From contig CP034990.1 in the NCBI GenBank assembly GCA_004026145.2, positions 17,500,176 through 17,564,175 on the forward strand: DNA of 64,000 nucleotides, read 5' to 3'. The notes under the pieces were generated by a model. The model was not told where the DNA came from. It saw nothing but the letters and a program-made list of their open reading frames with translations, and searched no databases. The DNA is from Takifugu bimaculatus (lineage: Eukaryota; Chordata; Actinopteri; Tetraodontiformes; Tetraodontidae). A program made the position numbers and the translations under genes. This document shows positions 1 to 14,100 of the stretch, piece by piece; position 1 is the stretch's first letter, and the number at the start of each line of letters is the position of its first letter.

Positions 1-2078
1 ATGCCATCCCGAGTAAAAAAAGACGCCTTTTCGTCCAAAAAGTTAAAAAAAATAACAAAAGTGTGTGCATGATTGTGTGTGTTTGTGTGTGTCAGGGGAG
101 TTTCCCCTCTTTCTTTTCTACTTTCTTTGACTAAGACCTGCCTTTTTTGTTTGCGGCCCCTCTTTGTGCCCCACCCCCACCCCCCCTTTCCTGCTCCCAT
201 TACAGAGAGCTGGAGCCTGGGCTTTGGCCTTGACCTCTGACCCTGCCTGTAATCAGTCATATCCCTGGGCTCTTCCCTCCTCTCAGGGCACAGACAGCTC
301 ATCGCTCTCCTCCCCTCGCCACCTCTTCCTCTCATTTCTTCTTTGTCCCCCCCCCCCCCTTACTTTCCCTCTCCTGAATCTGAATGGTCATGCGGACTGT
401 TAAAGGAGCGCTGCTCACAGGCGACCGTGGGTAAACACAGCCTTAACGGCCAAACAAGAGGCCCAAGGACCCCCCTGTCAGCCACTCCCCTGGCCCACGG
501 GCTTATCCATCAGTCTGAAAGAACTGATGGGTGAATGATGGTGTCAACTCGTCAAGACAGGCCGGCCTGGCTTTAGAGCAGACCCAGGTCTCCAGCCCAG
601 CTCTTGCATATTAATATTTGGTAGGCCAACAGGAGGCGTGTGCACAGATGACGCAGGAGGCCCTTTCAGGCCCGTAAGCATCATATAGATCATCGGGATA
701 TTACCATTTTAATTTTTATTATTTTTTCCAAATCTAGGTCAAAACCATTTAAATGAAACAAAAATGCCGCTTAAAGTGCAAAGATGCCATTTCAAGTGCT
801 GAGTCGTGAGAACACATTTTCTGCTGCATGCATGTTGGGTTTTTTTGCGCGTTCTTGCACGTGTATGTGAGGCAGCCAGAAAGGAGCACAGTTCCCATTT
901 ACATGGTGGGGGGGGGGCTGTGTGGCATTTGGCAGAGGGTCCCTGAGGGCCTCCTGTAGCTGAAAATGGGGCGGGTGCTTGTCTGCTGACACCCCGTCTA
1001 TCGGCCATATGAAAGGCTGTCAGAAACGTGATGGCTGAGTAGCGAGGTGAGAACCAGCAACTGCTGCCACCTCGGGGGTCAGAGGTGAGATTGGCTCTGA
1101 GACGGTGAAATGCAGAGGGCCTCTTTGACCTGATTATTACTCAGATTGGCTCCACCTGACAGACCAGGGAGAATAATAAGCTTTCAACCCGGCAGTGGAT
1201 TTTGACCCAATTCAGACACGTTTGGTAATTATATCACTGCGGATGAAAAGGAAATGTAACCTTTCCAGGCAGCAGGATTCTCACCTGTCCTTACAAATAT
1301 ATCATTACCAACCACACAGGTGAGGTCAGAGCTGCCTGTCAGCCGCTGAGATGCCATTTTCCCGTCCCCATTGCACAGCTGCAGCAGCCGCTCGGTGATT
1401 TCTGAGCTCCGCTCTTTCCATGAAAACCGTGTTTTTCCTTCAGGGGATTGTCCCGTTATTTCTTAATAAAAATCTGATTCAATAGACCCCGGATCCAACC
1501 TGTCAGTCTGAGGACGATGCCTGACTGCTTCTTACGCTGCTGCTGGTGGCGGCAGCTACTTTTTGACTTATTGAAAGGCGGCGCCGGAGGCTTTTCTTCC
1601 ACTTGCAGTCTCTGACACTATGAGCACAACCTCCACATGGCCTCAAAGATAGGATCAAAAAGGAAATGGTCAAGGCTGTTTCACAATCCCGTCTCTTTTC
1701 TCCTACACGTGTTAGATTTTAAATACCACTCGCGCGGCCTTGGCGTGGGACTCACACATATACATTTTATGCCGCAGGGGTCTCATCTCTATAGTCTGAC
1801 AAACGTGTTATTTTTTTTCCTTTTGCTGCACGCAGGCACGGATGAAAGGTGACAACACAGAAGGCAAGATGATAGAAAAAAGGCCGTTTAGAGTAAAAAA
1901 CTATCTCAAACTGTTTTTTCCTTCCGGGAGGTGTAAGGCGTCGCCGCAGTCGCCTGATTACAGTTACTCTATTATTTTAATTATGTTCATCATGAGGCAG
2001 GATCGCTTTTAACGCTCAAAATTCTCTCTTTATTTCCATTTTTCCCCTCCTTGTGCCGCCTCTCCCGCCCGCCACCAG
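1..2078 (+). other. IGDCC3 intron and upstream gene sequence, no exon recognised
   Basis: This stretch precedes the first recognisable IGDCC3 exon, whose splice acceptor AG is at 2077-2078. No reading frame here resembles the immunoglobulin domains expected upstream in this family, so it is probably a single intron or part of one. It contains a short TG-rich stretch near 60-95, C-rich runs near 172-186 and 348-358, and a G run near 907-917. The 5' part of the gene lies outside the window. Confidence 0.55.
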
Positions 2079-4477
2079 CACGTTGACCATATATGGCATT
2101 AGCCAGGACGACGAGGCCATCTACCAGTGCATTGCGGAGAACAGTGCCGGCTCCACGCAGGCCAGCGCCCGCCTCACGGTCCTCTGGGCCGACGGCCTGC
2201 CCGGCGTGCCGACCCGCGTGCGTGCCGAGGCGCTGTCCCCCACCACCATCCAGGTGTCCTGGAAGGAGCCCGGCCAGAACACTCAGGACATCATCGGTTA
2301 CGTGCTCCACATCCGCAGGACATCGGGTGAGGCCGCTGGGAATAGAGCTCCTAGAGTTGCACCATGCTAGATATAACAGTTCTTTAAAATGACTGACAAC
2401 TAAATGTGTAAATAAAAATCAATGTAAATGCACGGAGACAAAAATAAATATTTATCTTCCTACCGTTATTGCCCATTACTGGCCGGTCCCCATAGGTATA
2501 GTATTGTTTACAACTGATGGTTAGTTCTGCTTATATGATAATAAACATGTATATTATGTAGGACATAAATCACCACATTCTCTATGTATGTAAAGGCATA
2601 AAAAGAAGCAGTAAAATAAAATCCCGGCTCTGGTTTATTGGGTCAGCCCGTGCATGTTTTGTGTGTGCACATATATTGTTTACAGCTATAGGGAGCTATA
2701 CGTGTGGCGAGAGTCTTGGCCCGGCTGTTGCTCTCCTCTCTGTATGGATGGATAATTAAAGGCCTCGGGGGCCGGCCAATAGGATTGGTGGTAATTACTG
2801 TTCCAAGGTAGCATGGCCCAATGGTTTTAAAGGCTGGAGGTAGATAGCGGTTATGGTTGGTTGTCTCTGGATTAAAGGCAATAAAAGGCAATAACACATC
2901 CTTTATAACTCCCCCTCTTACCTCCGTCTACTCACGCCACGCCCTGCAATTCACCGTGTAATTGTCATTCGGGTTCCCAGGGCCACACTTCATCAGTTAT
3001 TACCTGTAGAGCCTCTCGGATGAAAACAGCCGAATGGCCAGTAACTGTAACACGGATACGGATCGGATTTATTGCGTCCTTCCTTTCCTATTTGTCTTTT
3101 TATTTCTTATTTTCCCCGTCCCTCGGCCTCAGATCCGGTAGAGGAGGAGTACGAGGAGGCCGTCAATAAGGTGACTCTGCAGCACATCATCAGGGACCTG
3201 GAGCCGTCCACCAGTTACACCTTCTACTGTCAAGGCCTACACGTCCCACGGGGCCAGCAAACCGTCGGACTGGCGCCACCGAGACCACTCACGGGGAGGG
3301 TGAGTTGATGTCAGGGAACACGCAGCGTGGGTGCTAATCAGCAGGTCGTTTCCCACCGACGCTGTGGTTGATGGTCGCTGTCGCGTTGCAGTGCCCGCGC
3401 CTCCTCTGCTCCACACGAAGGTGCTGAACAGCAGCGTCATACAGGCGTCGTGGGAGCCCTCCTCCAAGATGGGCCAGCACCAAGGCTACAGGCTTTATTA
3501 TAAAGGAGCCCAGACGGCGCTCTTCGTCGGCCCCATCGTCTTAGCCCGCAACACCAGCCAGTACAACATCACTCAGCTGGGTGAGCCGCTGCTTCTGAAG
3601 TCTCCTTCTGAAGTCTTTGATCCAGAACTTTAACCTTAAAACGTCTCCTGCCTCTAATTAGATCCTTCGCTCGTCTACGAGGTCAAGCTGCTGGCCTACA
3701 ACCAACACGGGGACGGCAATGCTACCGAGCGCTTCGTTTCGCTGCGAGAGCCCGTGGCGAAATCCGGTGATTATCCCGATGACGCGTGGCGGGACCGTGC
3801 GCCTCACGCCTCATCTCAGGGCGACTTTGCTTGTCTCTCCTCAGTGTTGGACGCCTCCTGCGACTGTGGGAGGGACGAGCAGCCCAAAACCTCCACCACG
3901 GGCATCATCACCGGCATTCACATCGGGATCACCTGCATCATCTTCTGCGTGCTCTTCCTGGTCTTCAGCTACCGCGGCAGGTCAGTGCCCACGCCGTCCA
4001 CGGTCACGGCCTCTCATCGGCGCCACTGCGTTGCCGACCTTCCCGCTGTCGTCCCCAGATTGATGATGTGCAAGACTGTTCAGGACACCCCCCCGGTGGC
4101 ACACAGCGTGGTGCAGGAGTCCTCTTCCTCTTCCCAGGGGGGGTCTGCGCTGAGCGGCGCCACGAGGCGAGAGATGGAGGTCAACGGCAGCATTGTGGGG
4201 AAGAAAGTGGCCGACAGCAATGAGCTGGAGAGACTTTTCACTCAACACCACCTACAAGACGCATCTATAGTGAGTTAGCGGTGGTTAGCGGGGGGGGGGG
4301 GGGGATTGGTGGACTTATTTTGAGCGATAATTTCCTTTTTCCTGTTTTCAGCCCAACTCCTGTGTTCTGAATGACACCCGGTTGTCCACAATACCGCTGG
4401 ATGAGTTTGCAGTAGAGCGAGAGACGCAGTTCCAGGATCCCCCAGCAGGGGGACCGATTCGGCAGGACCAAGGCTAA
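2079..4477 (+). CDS. igdcc3: IGDCC3-like (PUNC) Ig/fibronectin-III receptor, 3' part
   Basis: Single-pass neuronal cell-surface protein of the DCC/neogenin-related IGDCC group; its ligand is not firmly known. Seven exons are visible: 2079-2326, 3133-3299, 3392-3580, 3662-3766, 3845-3980, 4059-4269 and 4352-4477 (TAA at 4475), about 393 residues. In order they encode the end of an Ig domain (DDEAIYQCIAENSAG), two fibronectin-III domains (motifs VSWKEPGQNTQD and YEVKLLAYNQHGDGNAT), a transmembrane helix (GIHIGITCIIFCVLFLVF) and a cytoplasmic tail of roughly 110 residues. Two FN3 domains and a short tail fit IGDCC3 better than IGDCC4, which has more FN3 domains and a long tail. Splice phases agree across introns except in exon 3133-3299, which reads correctly only if two extra bases (near 3228 and 3271) are discounted. 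The 5' half is outside the window. The family is secure; IGDCC3 over IGDCC4 is likely. Confidence 0.85.
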
Positions 4478-7400
4478 TCACGCATGAAGGCCAGCGGGCG
4501 CGTCACAGCGTCCACTCAGACTCTTTTCACTCAGGTTAACAAGTGTTTTCTTTCAGAGTAGTTTTTTCCTTTTGTTCAAAGTTGTTTGTTTTTTTGTTTT
4601 TTTTAATTTAAGAAGTTCTAGGACATCTAGGACTGTGGACTTTGGAGTATTTTTGGCCTCAGGGTTGGGGAAGCCCTCCACGGATGGACGGCTCTCCCAA
4701 AGAATTCTGCAGGCTGCTCTGACTGTTTTTGTGCAAGCCTTGTTCCAAAGCAGTCGCGGCGCTAAAGAAACTGTAGAAACAGAATCTGAACTTCAAACGT
4801 GGAGGCTGGGTTGCCAGCGGCACCAATCTCAAACATTGAGAAGGTTCTTGGTTGGGTTCTGGAGGCCAGCAGTGAGCGTGCTCTTCACCTGTAGGGGAGA
4901 AGATGTGAAGTCTGCAGACTAAATGTGGCGTTTCAGGTTCACCTTCTGTTTCTACTTACGTTTTGTTTGTGTCCCAACTTTGGAATTTTGTACAACTTTG
5001 GTCTTTTGTTGATTTGCTGGTGTTGGGCAGCACACAGACTCCAGGCCCCAGAATATCCTTGTTATACAATGAGTTTATGTTTAGGTTTATGAATATATTC
5101 ATATATACATATATATTATATCTTTAGCACCTCTATGTCTAAACGGTTAAGTTATTGGTCGTACCTCAAGCTTTTTTGAGGATGTCAAGGACTCTTGTTG
5201 CCTGCTCTCACCTACCAATGATTCCACCTTCCCACCTTCAGAAGACCTCAACTTTCGTCCGGGGATTCGAAGTATCTCCTGTCTCAGGACATTGTTTCGA
5301 CGTTTTATTTTATGAGTTCTGGGCCTTCGTACTGTCTTGGCTGTGTGAAACTTAGCGATTCAACTAAAACCTACCTCAGCCGGAATGAATGTGTCGTGAG
5401 AAGCTTTTCGGGACTTGAACTTCTCACCTTAAATGACCAGATCAGGCGCCGCGCTACCTCAGATGTCAAAAAAAAGTCTCTCTCTCTCTCTTGCTCGTCG
5501 AAATTTAAAAGAAAAAAAAACGAGTATCCAACATAAAGCACTTCCAAATGCTGAAGTTAATGTTCTACCTCACGATAACGACGTTACTGTTGTCGCTGTT
5601 GTTGTTGTTGTTGTTGTTGTTTGTCTGTTTGTTGCATAATGGAACCCCGCCTTTTTTAGCCCCTCCCCCCGTGAGAGCCCCGTCTCCATCTGTTGATGAG
5701 CATAGCGTGTAGACACAATGTGAGTAGCTCGTTAAGGTTGACAGACTGAGAACACTGTTGTTTGCTGGTCCAGGTAGACATTCTTAAACTGTAGTTGGAT
5801 TTTAATGATCCTTTCAGGAGTATAAAATTATAGGACTTGATCATTATCACACAGTACATACCTCAATATACTCTGAAAATTCACATTTCAGGTTCTTCGT
5901 GCGCCCTTTTAATGCTTGTTTTTTGGCTTTTGTTGCTGCTGTTTTCTTGAAATCAGCACAATTGCCTCCAGGACATGACTCAAAGGAATAGGTTGCCATT
6001 TTGGGAAAAATGCACGTTTGTTTTTGTTGCCGCTCGGATCATTCCCTTGTCTCTGGGTTAGGGCGTGTTGACCTAGCTTAGCATGTTGAAATCTGCTTGC
6101 ATTTACCCTGAAAACAACTACCTACAATGCTTTTTTTTTTTACTAGCTAGCTCAGTGAATTTAGATGTAAACACAACAGCCTGTGTCACAATTTCTGCCA
6201 AAACTCCCCTTCCTGGCATGTTTTTCAACACTCGCCGGGCGCTGATGCCAGACTAGCAGGTCGATTGCCAAGTTTGAACAGAGCAGCATGGTAACGACCA
6301 CAGACGGGACGGTTCGAGCTGACTTGGCTCGGCAAGTCCCAACAAAGCCAGATGGCCGGCCACAGTTTCAAAGGACTTCAGAGGCTCTGGTGCTGCTGCT
6401 CCAGACTCTGGAACCTCTCTCTGCTAAACCAAGCTGAGCGTCCCGACTCTTTCGGTCTCCACAAAACAATAAGATTCCAAAAATAAACATGAAGATTAGT
6501 TTGGGATCTCCAACAATCGCTGCTGCTCTGGGTTTTAGGAGACCGTTCTTCCCGAATGTCGGGCTATTCCTTCGACTCTCGTCGGCAGCAGTATATTTTC
6601 AACCATTTTTTCTGCTCTTACTGGTTTATTCACATTTTATCGGAGATAGTAACAGAGTTTTAGACCTCCGTTTCAGCGCAGACGCGGCAGCAACGGATCA
6701 CGCTATTGTAAATTTCTCAGTAAAACCACAACGGCTGCTAAGCTGCTCCCGTCAATGCCGGTTAATCAAAGCACTTCAGGGACTCCGGGTTTATCATAAT
6801 GACCACAGGCAGCTGCTGGGGAGAGATAAACGGGTGTTGTGTCTCTCCGGTGCTGCTGCGTGTCATCACATCCTGCACATATAACCTGCCATGATGCATT
6901 ATGGGTACCTACTGGCCTACCTCACTGTAACCCTGTTTTTGGCTGTTTACTCAGGTCTTTAAGAAGGAAACACACAGAATACACACGCGTGCTCTAATGT
7001 GAACACTCATGCACTAATGTAATCTCTTGTGCTCAGTTTCAGGGAACAGGGATCGCACAAACACACCTCGGTACACTGTACAATGGTTGTTTTTGGTATT
7101 TGACCCGTTCGGATGGTCGTTTTTTTGTTTCCTTTTGTTTATTATGGGATGAAATGGTGTGGTCATCTTGTGTCTCAGCCGGTTCAGGTATATTTATCAT
7201 GTAGATCAGAGGAAGCTGATCAAAACTCAAGATATAAGATGAAGTTTATCATTTTATTCCCATTTGGCTGATGTTTAATGAGTCTTTTTTAATTGATGTA
7301 CTTTATTCTTCAGGTTTTGATACATTAACATTCCATATGAGGGTCGCCCCCCCCCCCCCCACAGAGTTTCTATATCCCTAAAGTAATGTCTTCGGATTTA

Positions 7401-9608
7401 TTTTGTCCGTGTTTTGTGTGCAGATGGTCGATACTCTGGTGTTAATATCATCCTCCACAACTGTACAAAACAGCAGAGCAAATGCCAAACTTGTATATTT
7501 ATTTGCCACCAGTGTTGTCCTCTCACCTGTCCTTCTCTGTACCTTCTCCCACGTGTTCCACCTGCGGACGCGGCGATGTTTCGCGGTTTCGTGGTGAATT
7601 GGTGGTCTCGTTAAACCAGATTAGATGCGTGGGTTTCTTCTTGGACTGTAAAATATGAGCTTGTGTCATATAACGGCGCAGAAGACCAGGCGATGGCTTC
7701 GCTGACAGTCGCCGGGCTTCTGACTTGTATATTTTAACCTTGGCTGGTGCGGCGTCAAACTCTGCTCCCGTCTGTGAGCCGGTGCTGCCAGACTCAGGGA
7801 CTCCTCCTAGTAACTGGACTTCAGGCATTGTTTTCTGTCCACAACCCGGTTCCACTGTGAAAGGTGCCTTCTTTGATCACCTCGCAAATTCCGGACACAC
7901 TCATCAACGTGTTGGGTGGATGACTTAGAGGTCATGTTGGGGATGTTCTCCGGAACCTTTTATTTCACGAAATTGAAATCAAGGAAAAGCTAAAAGCTGC
8001 CGATGAACGCCCCCCCCCCAAACACAGCGCCGACGCCGGCCCTGATCAAATTACTGAGGTTACTTCAGCGAAGGCATCTTAACCGGGCCGGAGCAGGAGA
8101 TGCAATGCTGTAGGATGCGGTACCGTAACAATGTTTGGGTTCCTTCCATGAGTCCAAAGCTCCATCCATCATTTATGATGCTTTCATCACTGCGAGCCCC
8201 CAGCACCTCCTGTACATGTCAAGTAACGGCGAGCCCAGTCGACTGGTGGTTTACTGTAATTGTACTTTAATGTTTCACACCAGTATCATCTTTTCTCCGC
8301 CTCTGACGTCAGACTGGATCCGGTGTGTTTGAAGGCAGTTGACAGAGGCGCATCTACGTTAGCGGCGCCAAAGAGGCCGAGTGTAAGTTGGCGATTCTTT
8401 TAGTCGTAATCGTAACACTGTGATGTTTCGCCGCTTAAAAGCGGCCAGTTGTTGTGATCTCAGTATAGTGGTCCTGACGGTCCCATTCACAGTCCTCGTT
8501 CTGTTTTGTTGCTCCGTATCGCTGAAACTAGGAGGCGTGACCTTTCTTTGGAATCTCGTGGTGAGGCCTCGTCAGTCCTGTTATCAGCTGTCCTCTATTT
8601 CCTTCAAAAACTCGCCCTCGCTTCAGGGGAATACGTGTTCTGTGCCGCCACTGTCAACACCGCCTCGATCTGTGAGGCCAGCAGCTCTTCAGGAGGCGAG
8701 CGGCTCCCCGGCACCCGTCCTGCCGAGTTAGTATCGGCTCGCGCCTCAGAAATCTTTATTTCCGCCTCAGTTTGAGGCTAAGCTCTGCATCCATAGAGTC
8801 TCTGTCTAGGAGACAATTGCGACAGCAAATTGTTGCTATTTCAGAGCACGCAGGAGCGGGAACGTGTGAGCTTCTCTCGCCTGGTGTTTCTGGTTTCAAT
8901 CAAGAATCAAACGCTAGCATCCACCGTCGCATTAAGCCCCTAATTGAATGTTAGATCTGAACCTTCTGGTTTTGGCTTCCATCTTAAGTCATGTGGTGGT
9001 TCTGTGCATATTCTGCACCCTTGGGGATCAACTTCAGGCTTGTGTTTTTTTTATTTAGGACCAGTTTGATTGACAGCCATCAAAAACGAACCGAAAATGT
9101 GGGGATTTTAAAAAGATAGAAGAGTGCAGAGATTTCTGCGATGAAACAGTCGTTGGTGTTGTTGGAGCCCCACCAACACCAACGCCAACTCTCCTTTATG
9201 GTGGGCAGGCGCGTATCGACCTGGCCTTAAGCTGGACCCTGGTGAGTTTGTGCGCTTTAAACACTGTCGAATTCAGCCTCCGGATTGATTTTTTTTAATG
9301 AATGAGCGGCCGTGTTGCGCTCCAGCTCGCAGAGCTCCGCCAACGAAGGGCAAGAGAAGAAAAGGAAAGATCTGCTGGTTCCAAACAGCGAACGTTCAGT
9401 CAAAACTCTGCTGTCTTTCTTTTTTGTGTTCTCCTCTCTGGCGGTGTTGCAAACGTGGTGCCTGTTTTATTTAAGCGTGTCTGCTGAGGTCGCCGCCGCC
9501 TTGAGTTTAATTCAGGTCAACACGAGAAGCGTTCTCAGAGCGCCGTCAGGGATCGTCGCTGTTGTGTTCCGACTCTCGAGGAAGAGGTGGCAATTATTAA
9601 GCTGTATC

Positions 9609-9610
<2 letters not shown>
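4478..9610 (+). other. IGDCC3 3' UTR and gene-free sequence
   Basis: Follows the IGDCC3 stop codon. The first part is presumably its 3' UTR; its end was not located. An AT-rich stretch lies near 5090-5130 and a TTG trinucleotide run near 5596-5622. Open frames here (for example 4572-4922 and 6489-6884) lack any recognisable domain and look like chance. No RNA gene or transposon protein was seen. Confidence 0.5.

Positions 9611-9663
<53 letters not shown>
9611..9663. repeat. (TG)n microsatellite
   Basis: About 26 uninterrupted TG units in the gene-free region between IGDCC3 and CILP. Alternating purine-pyrimidine, so Z-DNA-prone and likely length-polymorphic. Confidence 0.97.
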
Positions 9664-9669
<6 letters not shown>

Positions 9670-10660
9670 GGCAAAATAACATCATTTTTAGTGGGTTGTA
9701 TCGTTTTAGGGTTCATTGTGCAAAACTGGAAAAAACAATAACAGTGATAATAAACTAGCTCTAGTTATAAGAGACGCGTCCATTGTTGTTCTTGTGTGTT
9801 GGTTAACTTTCATTTCCAGATTTGCAGCTAAGCCACGAGTTGTTTCTCCCGTTCCTGCGCTCCTTTGAGATACGGCAGATCAATCCGTCGCTGGCTCCTC
9901 CTCCTCCTCCTCGCCGCTCAGCTGTCCACCGCATGAACTGGAGGCCTGCCGGCCAGACAAAGAGTATCGAGCCGGGGAGCCGCGGGTCGATGGAGGCCGG
10001 TGCCACTCCTCTGATCGCCGCTGCACCCAGGGTGTCGCTGAACTGGAAAACAAAGGCTTCGCTTGTGCCCCCAGTTTCAGAACAGAAAATCGGAGAACGC
10101 CGCCACAGCAAATACGCCAAAATCTGATACAGCGAGACGCTAAAATGGAAATGAGTTTATTATTTGGCTGAAGCTAGAGGGCTAAGTTTTAGCTTAACTG
10201 CTGGGTCCACATTCAGAAAAAAGTGTGGAGACACAGTTGCTGATCTGCTTGTTGAACTTTGACCTTCGGTATATGTCTTTAGTATATTTTCCCATAGCTT
10301 TTCCACAAGACATCCATCCATCCATCCATCCATCCACGGGTCAGATCCTGACCTACTGTCCTGCAGGATGTCCGCAGGACTTAAGTAACAACCACCAAGA
10401 CATTAAACTATACATTATTCCATCCTCGGGGTCATATGTATGGAGAAAAGTTAGAGTTGGGGTTAAAAAGAGATTAGTGGATCAATTTCAGCCGCTTCTT
10501 GCGCTGGTTAAAGACAAACATGCAAACGTGTAAAGCTGAAGGAAAACTTGGAGCCGACTTGACGACTCCCAACACGCCAACAACACGTCCGACCCCTGAA
10601 TCTGCTTCTGGATACAAAGTAACGTGTGTGTTGCAGCTCTAAAGGACTAGAAGAATAACC

Positions 10661-10661
<1 letters not shown>

Positions 10662-10701
<40 letters not shown>
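10662..10701. repeat. (CA)n microsatellite
   Basis: About 20 uninterrupted CA units in intergenic DNA. Confidence 0.96.
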
Positions 10702-10704
<3 letters not shown>

Positions 10705-11121
10705 ATTACATGAGAAGGAGAAACCAAAGCTAAAACGACAGTTTGGGTTATTTGGGAGGGGAGGACAGAGGTGTCACCTGGGAAGTAGGTTAGAACTGGG
10801 AAGTCTGGAAACAGTAAAAAAAAGGGAGGGGGGCAGAAACATCAGAGGTAGGCGGTTATGAAAGCTGGCCGGCGTGACCTCTGACCTCCCTTTCTCCTGG
10901 CTGCTCCCTTTGAGCTGCTAAAAGCCGTTTGGTTGTGTGAAGCCAGGAGACAGCTGCGGCCCCCCCTTCTCCTCCTCCGGCCCCTCTCTGGGAAATGGAG
11001 GTCCCTTCTCCCGACTCACTTTAAATTCTGTGGGGTCAGGAGGAGCCGGGGCCCAGTTAAGGTGGTTCAGACAGGGATAAGGTTTCATTGCTTCACGTGC
11101 ACGCACGCATGCACGTTGGCA

Positions 11122-11124
11122 TGT

Positions 11125-11161
<37 letters not shown>
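11122..11161. repeat. Compound (TG)n(GA)n microsatellite
   Basis: About 14 TG units run directly into six GA units. Intergenic. Confidence 0.95.
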
Positions 11162-11162
<1 letters not shown>

Positions 11163-14100
11163 AAGTGTTTACTTGAGTCCAAACCAGGAACGTTGGTCAG
11201 TACGTGTTTCTGTGTGACAATATTCCAGGGAAATAACCAGAGTTTTGCTGTTTCTAGTTATATACGGAACAAATATACATTCAACGTGAGCTGGTGACTC
11301 ATGAGGAACCCCCCCCCCCACGTCCCCGCAAGGGCAAAGCAAAGCAGCCAGAAGATAAATTGGTTATAACACAACACGCAGGGACCAAATTAGAGCAGAA
11401 TTAGGAGGCTCTTCACAATGCAGAAGCATAATAAGCATGTGGAATTCACTGACTCAAGCCTGAGTGTCTCCATTTAGATCCGACGTGCTGCTGCTCATGC
11501 AGGTCTCTGCTTTAGACTGAAATAACAACAGGAAAGGCAAGAAAAGTATATGTTCTATATGTTCAGGTAGAAATGCTGCAAGTGTCCAGATGCCGTCGTC
11601 TCCATCAGGTTTAAGCCGCTGGAGCTCACCTGTGTCCCTCTGTCAGGGGTCAATCTCTGAAGAATTCTGTGGCTGGACAGTATTTTCAGGCTGGAGGAGA
11701 CATTTGTAGGTGAGCAGGTCTGGGTGACTCGGCAGCTTTAAGCCTCCCCGACCTCGATGCTGCACTTTTCTATTTGCATCATTGGGGTAAAAATCATGAG
11801 TGATACTTTTGCTCGGTCTTCCGGTCCTTCCTGTAGTTCTCCTCTGTTGCCAGCAGGGGGCTCCTCCCTTCTGAGTGTGGACCAGCTCCGGGTTTCTCCC
11901 TGTTAAAAGCCGTTTTTTCCTTGACACAATATTGGCTCCAAATTACTGATAGTGAATTTGACTGAATTTGAATTTGAAATTCAACAGTGTAATCAGCTGC
12001 TGGTGAACAGTCCCGTTTTCAGGTATCAGCAGCATAAATTGATAATGAATGTGTCTCGTGATTCCCTCTGGCCTGTCGTGCTCATTTCCAGATGAAGTGT
12101 GGTGCGGTGGGGGATAACTGATGGGAAATGTGAGCATTAACATGCGGAGGCCACCGGAGAGGCAGCACTGGAAGCATTAATGGACTGACTGCCTCCAAGA
12201 AAAGGAGGCCTGACGTGCCCGGGGAATTGTTCCGCCAGAGTCGACCGCACAGGCGCAATAACTGACCTTATAACACGTTTATATGGATTTTAGTGAGAAA
12301 TCACCACCTTTGAGGCGGCTCTAAGTGAAGGCCGTGCGTGTAGAAATATGGATGACGCTGCCTCCTCCCCTTTACGTTCCTCTTCATATCTCACACTCAC
12401 ACACACACACACACTCCTCTGGCACAGCTCAGCATGTACACAGGTACAGAAGGAAGGAGAGGAGGGTTTAACACGTGTGGAGGACAAAGACATCACATCC
12501 CACGCATGCAAAGTGTGGACAAGACGGAGGACGGAGAAACGACGGAGGGGGAGACAAAGAGAGGACGAGCAGGAGGTACAGGGGGGGCTGGACCATGAAC
12601 GCACCGTGTGGTGTTCAAATTCAAAGATAGCGCCACGGAGGTTCCGTCCAGCTCTCCACCCAACAGGTCCTCTTCATCCCTCTGCCAGTCCTAAAGGAGG
12701 AGGCGCTCAGGTGTTCTGGATGGAGGTGGTGGAAGCGACACAGGTGTCTTGTGTTTACTGATACCAGGAGGCAACACGGCAACAGTTCATGCCCCAGTTC
12801 TGAGGAGAAGCCACCTTCTTTATGCTTACCTACCTCAGGAAGGTCACTTCACCCTGTACGGCGCCAGACAGTCTAGCTTTCAATGTCCCACTTGACACCG
12901 TCGTCTGGCTTGTTTGTCCCTTCAGCACTGCTTTGTCTATGGAAAGAAAGGAAATGACGCGTTCAGCGAGTTCTCTGAAGCTACTTCAGGACTCTAAATG
13001 AGAGAAAAGGTCATTCTATAGGAGGAGGTGTTTTTTCCCTTCACAGTTTAACTGAATACCTCAGAGAAAGAGCTGCATCAGTCGCGGCTGTTAACTCTCC
13101 TCTGATGACCAGTGCACGCGGAGCTAGCTAAAACATGCTACATGTGCGGATCAAAGAACTATAAGTGATGTTTGTAAAGTGGCTAAAGGAACTGATGAGC
13201 ACCGTGTGGGAGGTGAACACTTAGTTACCCCGTGGCCGGGGGTAAAAAATGTCTTAGAATTTAAATTACAAGTTTTCCAAATGAATAATTCTGATTTTTG
13301 ACGCTGCTCGTTTTCAAAGATGAGTCCAAGGTTGATCCTGAATGTGATTATTCCGATTGGAAACCCTCTTAAGGTGAGACTGACGCGTCCAAAGGGAAAA
13401 GCTGGAACATGTGTCACTCCTCGCTCCTACAGCTTAGCTACTGCGTCCCGGGAAGGCGGCGTCCACCCAATTAACTGCAGAGGGGGTCGGGATGCGCCAC
13501 CCTATTATTCTCATTTCACTTGCTTCACACTCGATTTAACGATGACAGCGTACGGAACGCGTGATGAGCCACGATGACACCGAGGGCAAAAAGAAGGGAT
13601 CAGTGTTGAATAAATGCACGAGCTGTCAAGTGTGGTCGTTGTTTAAGCACGTCGTGATGTAAAGAGACTTTAGCATGTAGCGTTGCTAACTGTTGCCCTG
13701 CTTCATTTCCATCCAGCTCTTTTTTTTCTCTCTTCCCATTTGTGTTTTTCTCCTTCAGACTCAAAACATTAGGATGCGGAGCATCGCCTCAGGTCCGTCT
13801 CCATTAACCCGACTCGCCTGTGAGCGGCTCTGAGGGAGACGCCATGCGTGGATTTAGTGTCTCCACTGAGGATTTTGTTCCGGGTACAGGGTCAAAGCCG
13901 TGTCCCAACACTACCTGCAGCCATCAGGAAACGCGGTTTCATTCCAAATGACAATAAAAGCGAAGCCGCTTTCACTGTCTGTTAATTTTATGGGTTGATT
14001 TTTCTCGGTTTAATCACACAGCTTTGTGTCAAGGTTGACTTCCTGCTTCTTCACCCTGAACTACAGTTGTTGTTGGCGTTGGAAAACAGCTAATGTCGGA

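Noticed and set aside
4572..4922. 116-codon frame after the IGDCC3 stop
   Set aside because: It lies in the presumed 3' UTR, has no domain and shows no splice context.
6295..6330. GGTTCGA box resembling a tRNA T-arm
   Set aside because: No matching acceptor stem, anticodon arm or D-arm could be drawn around it.
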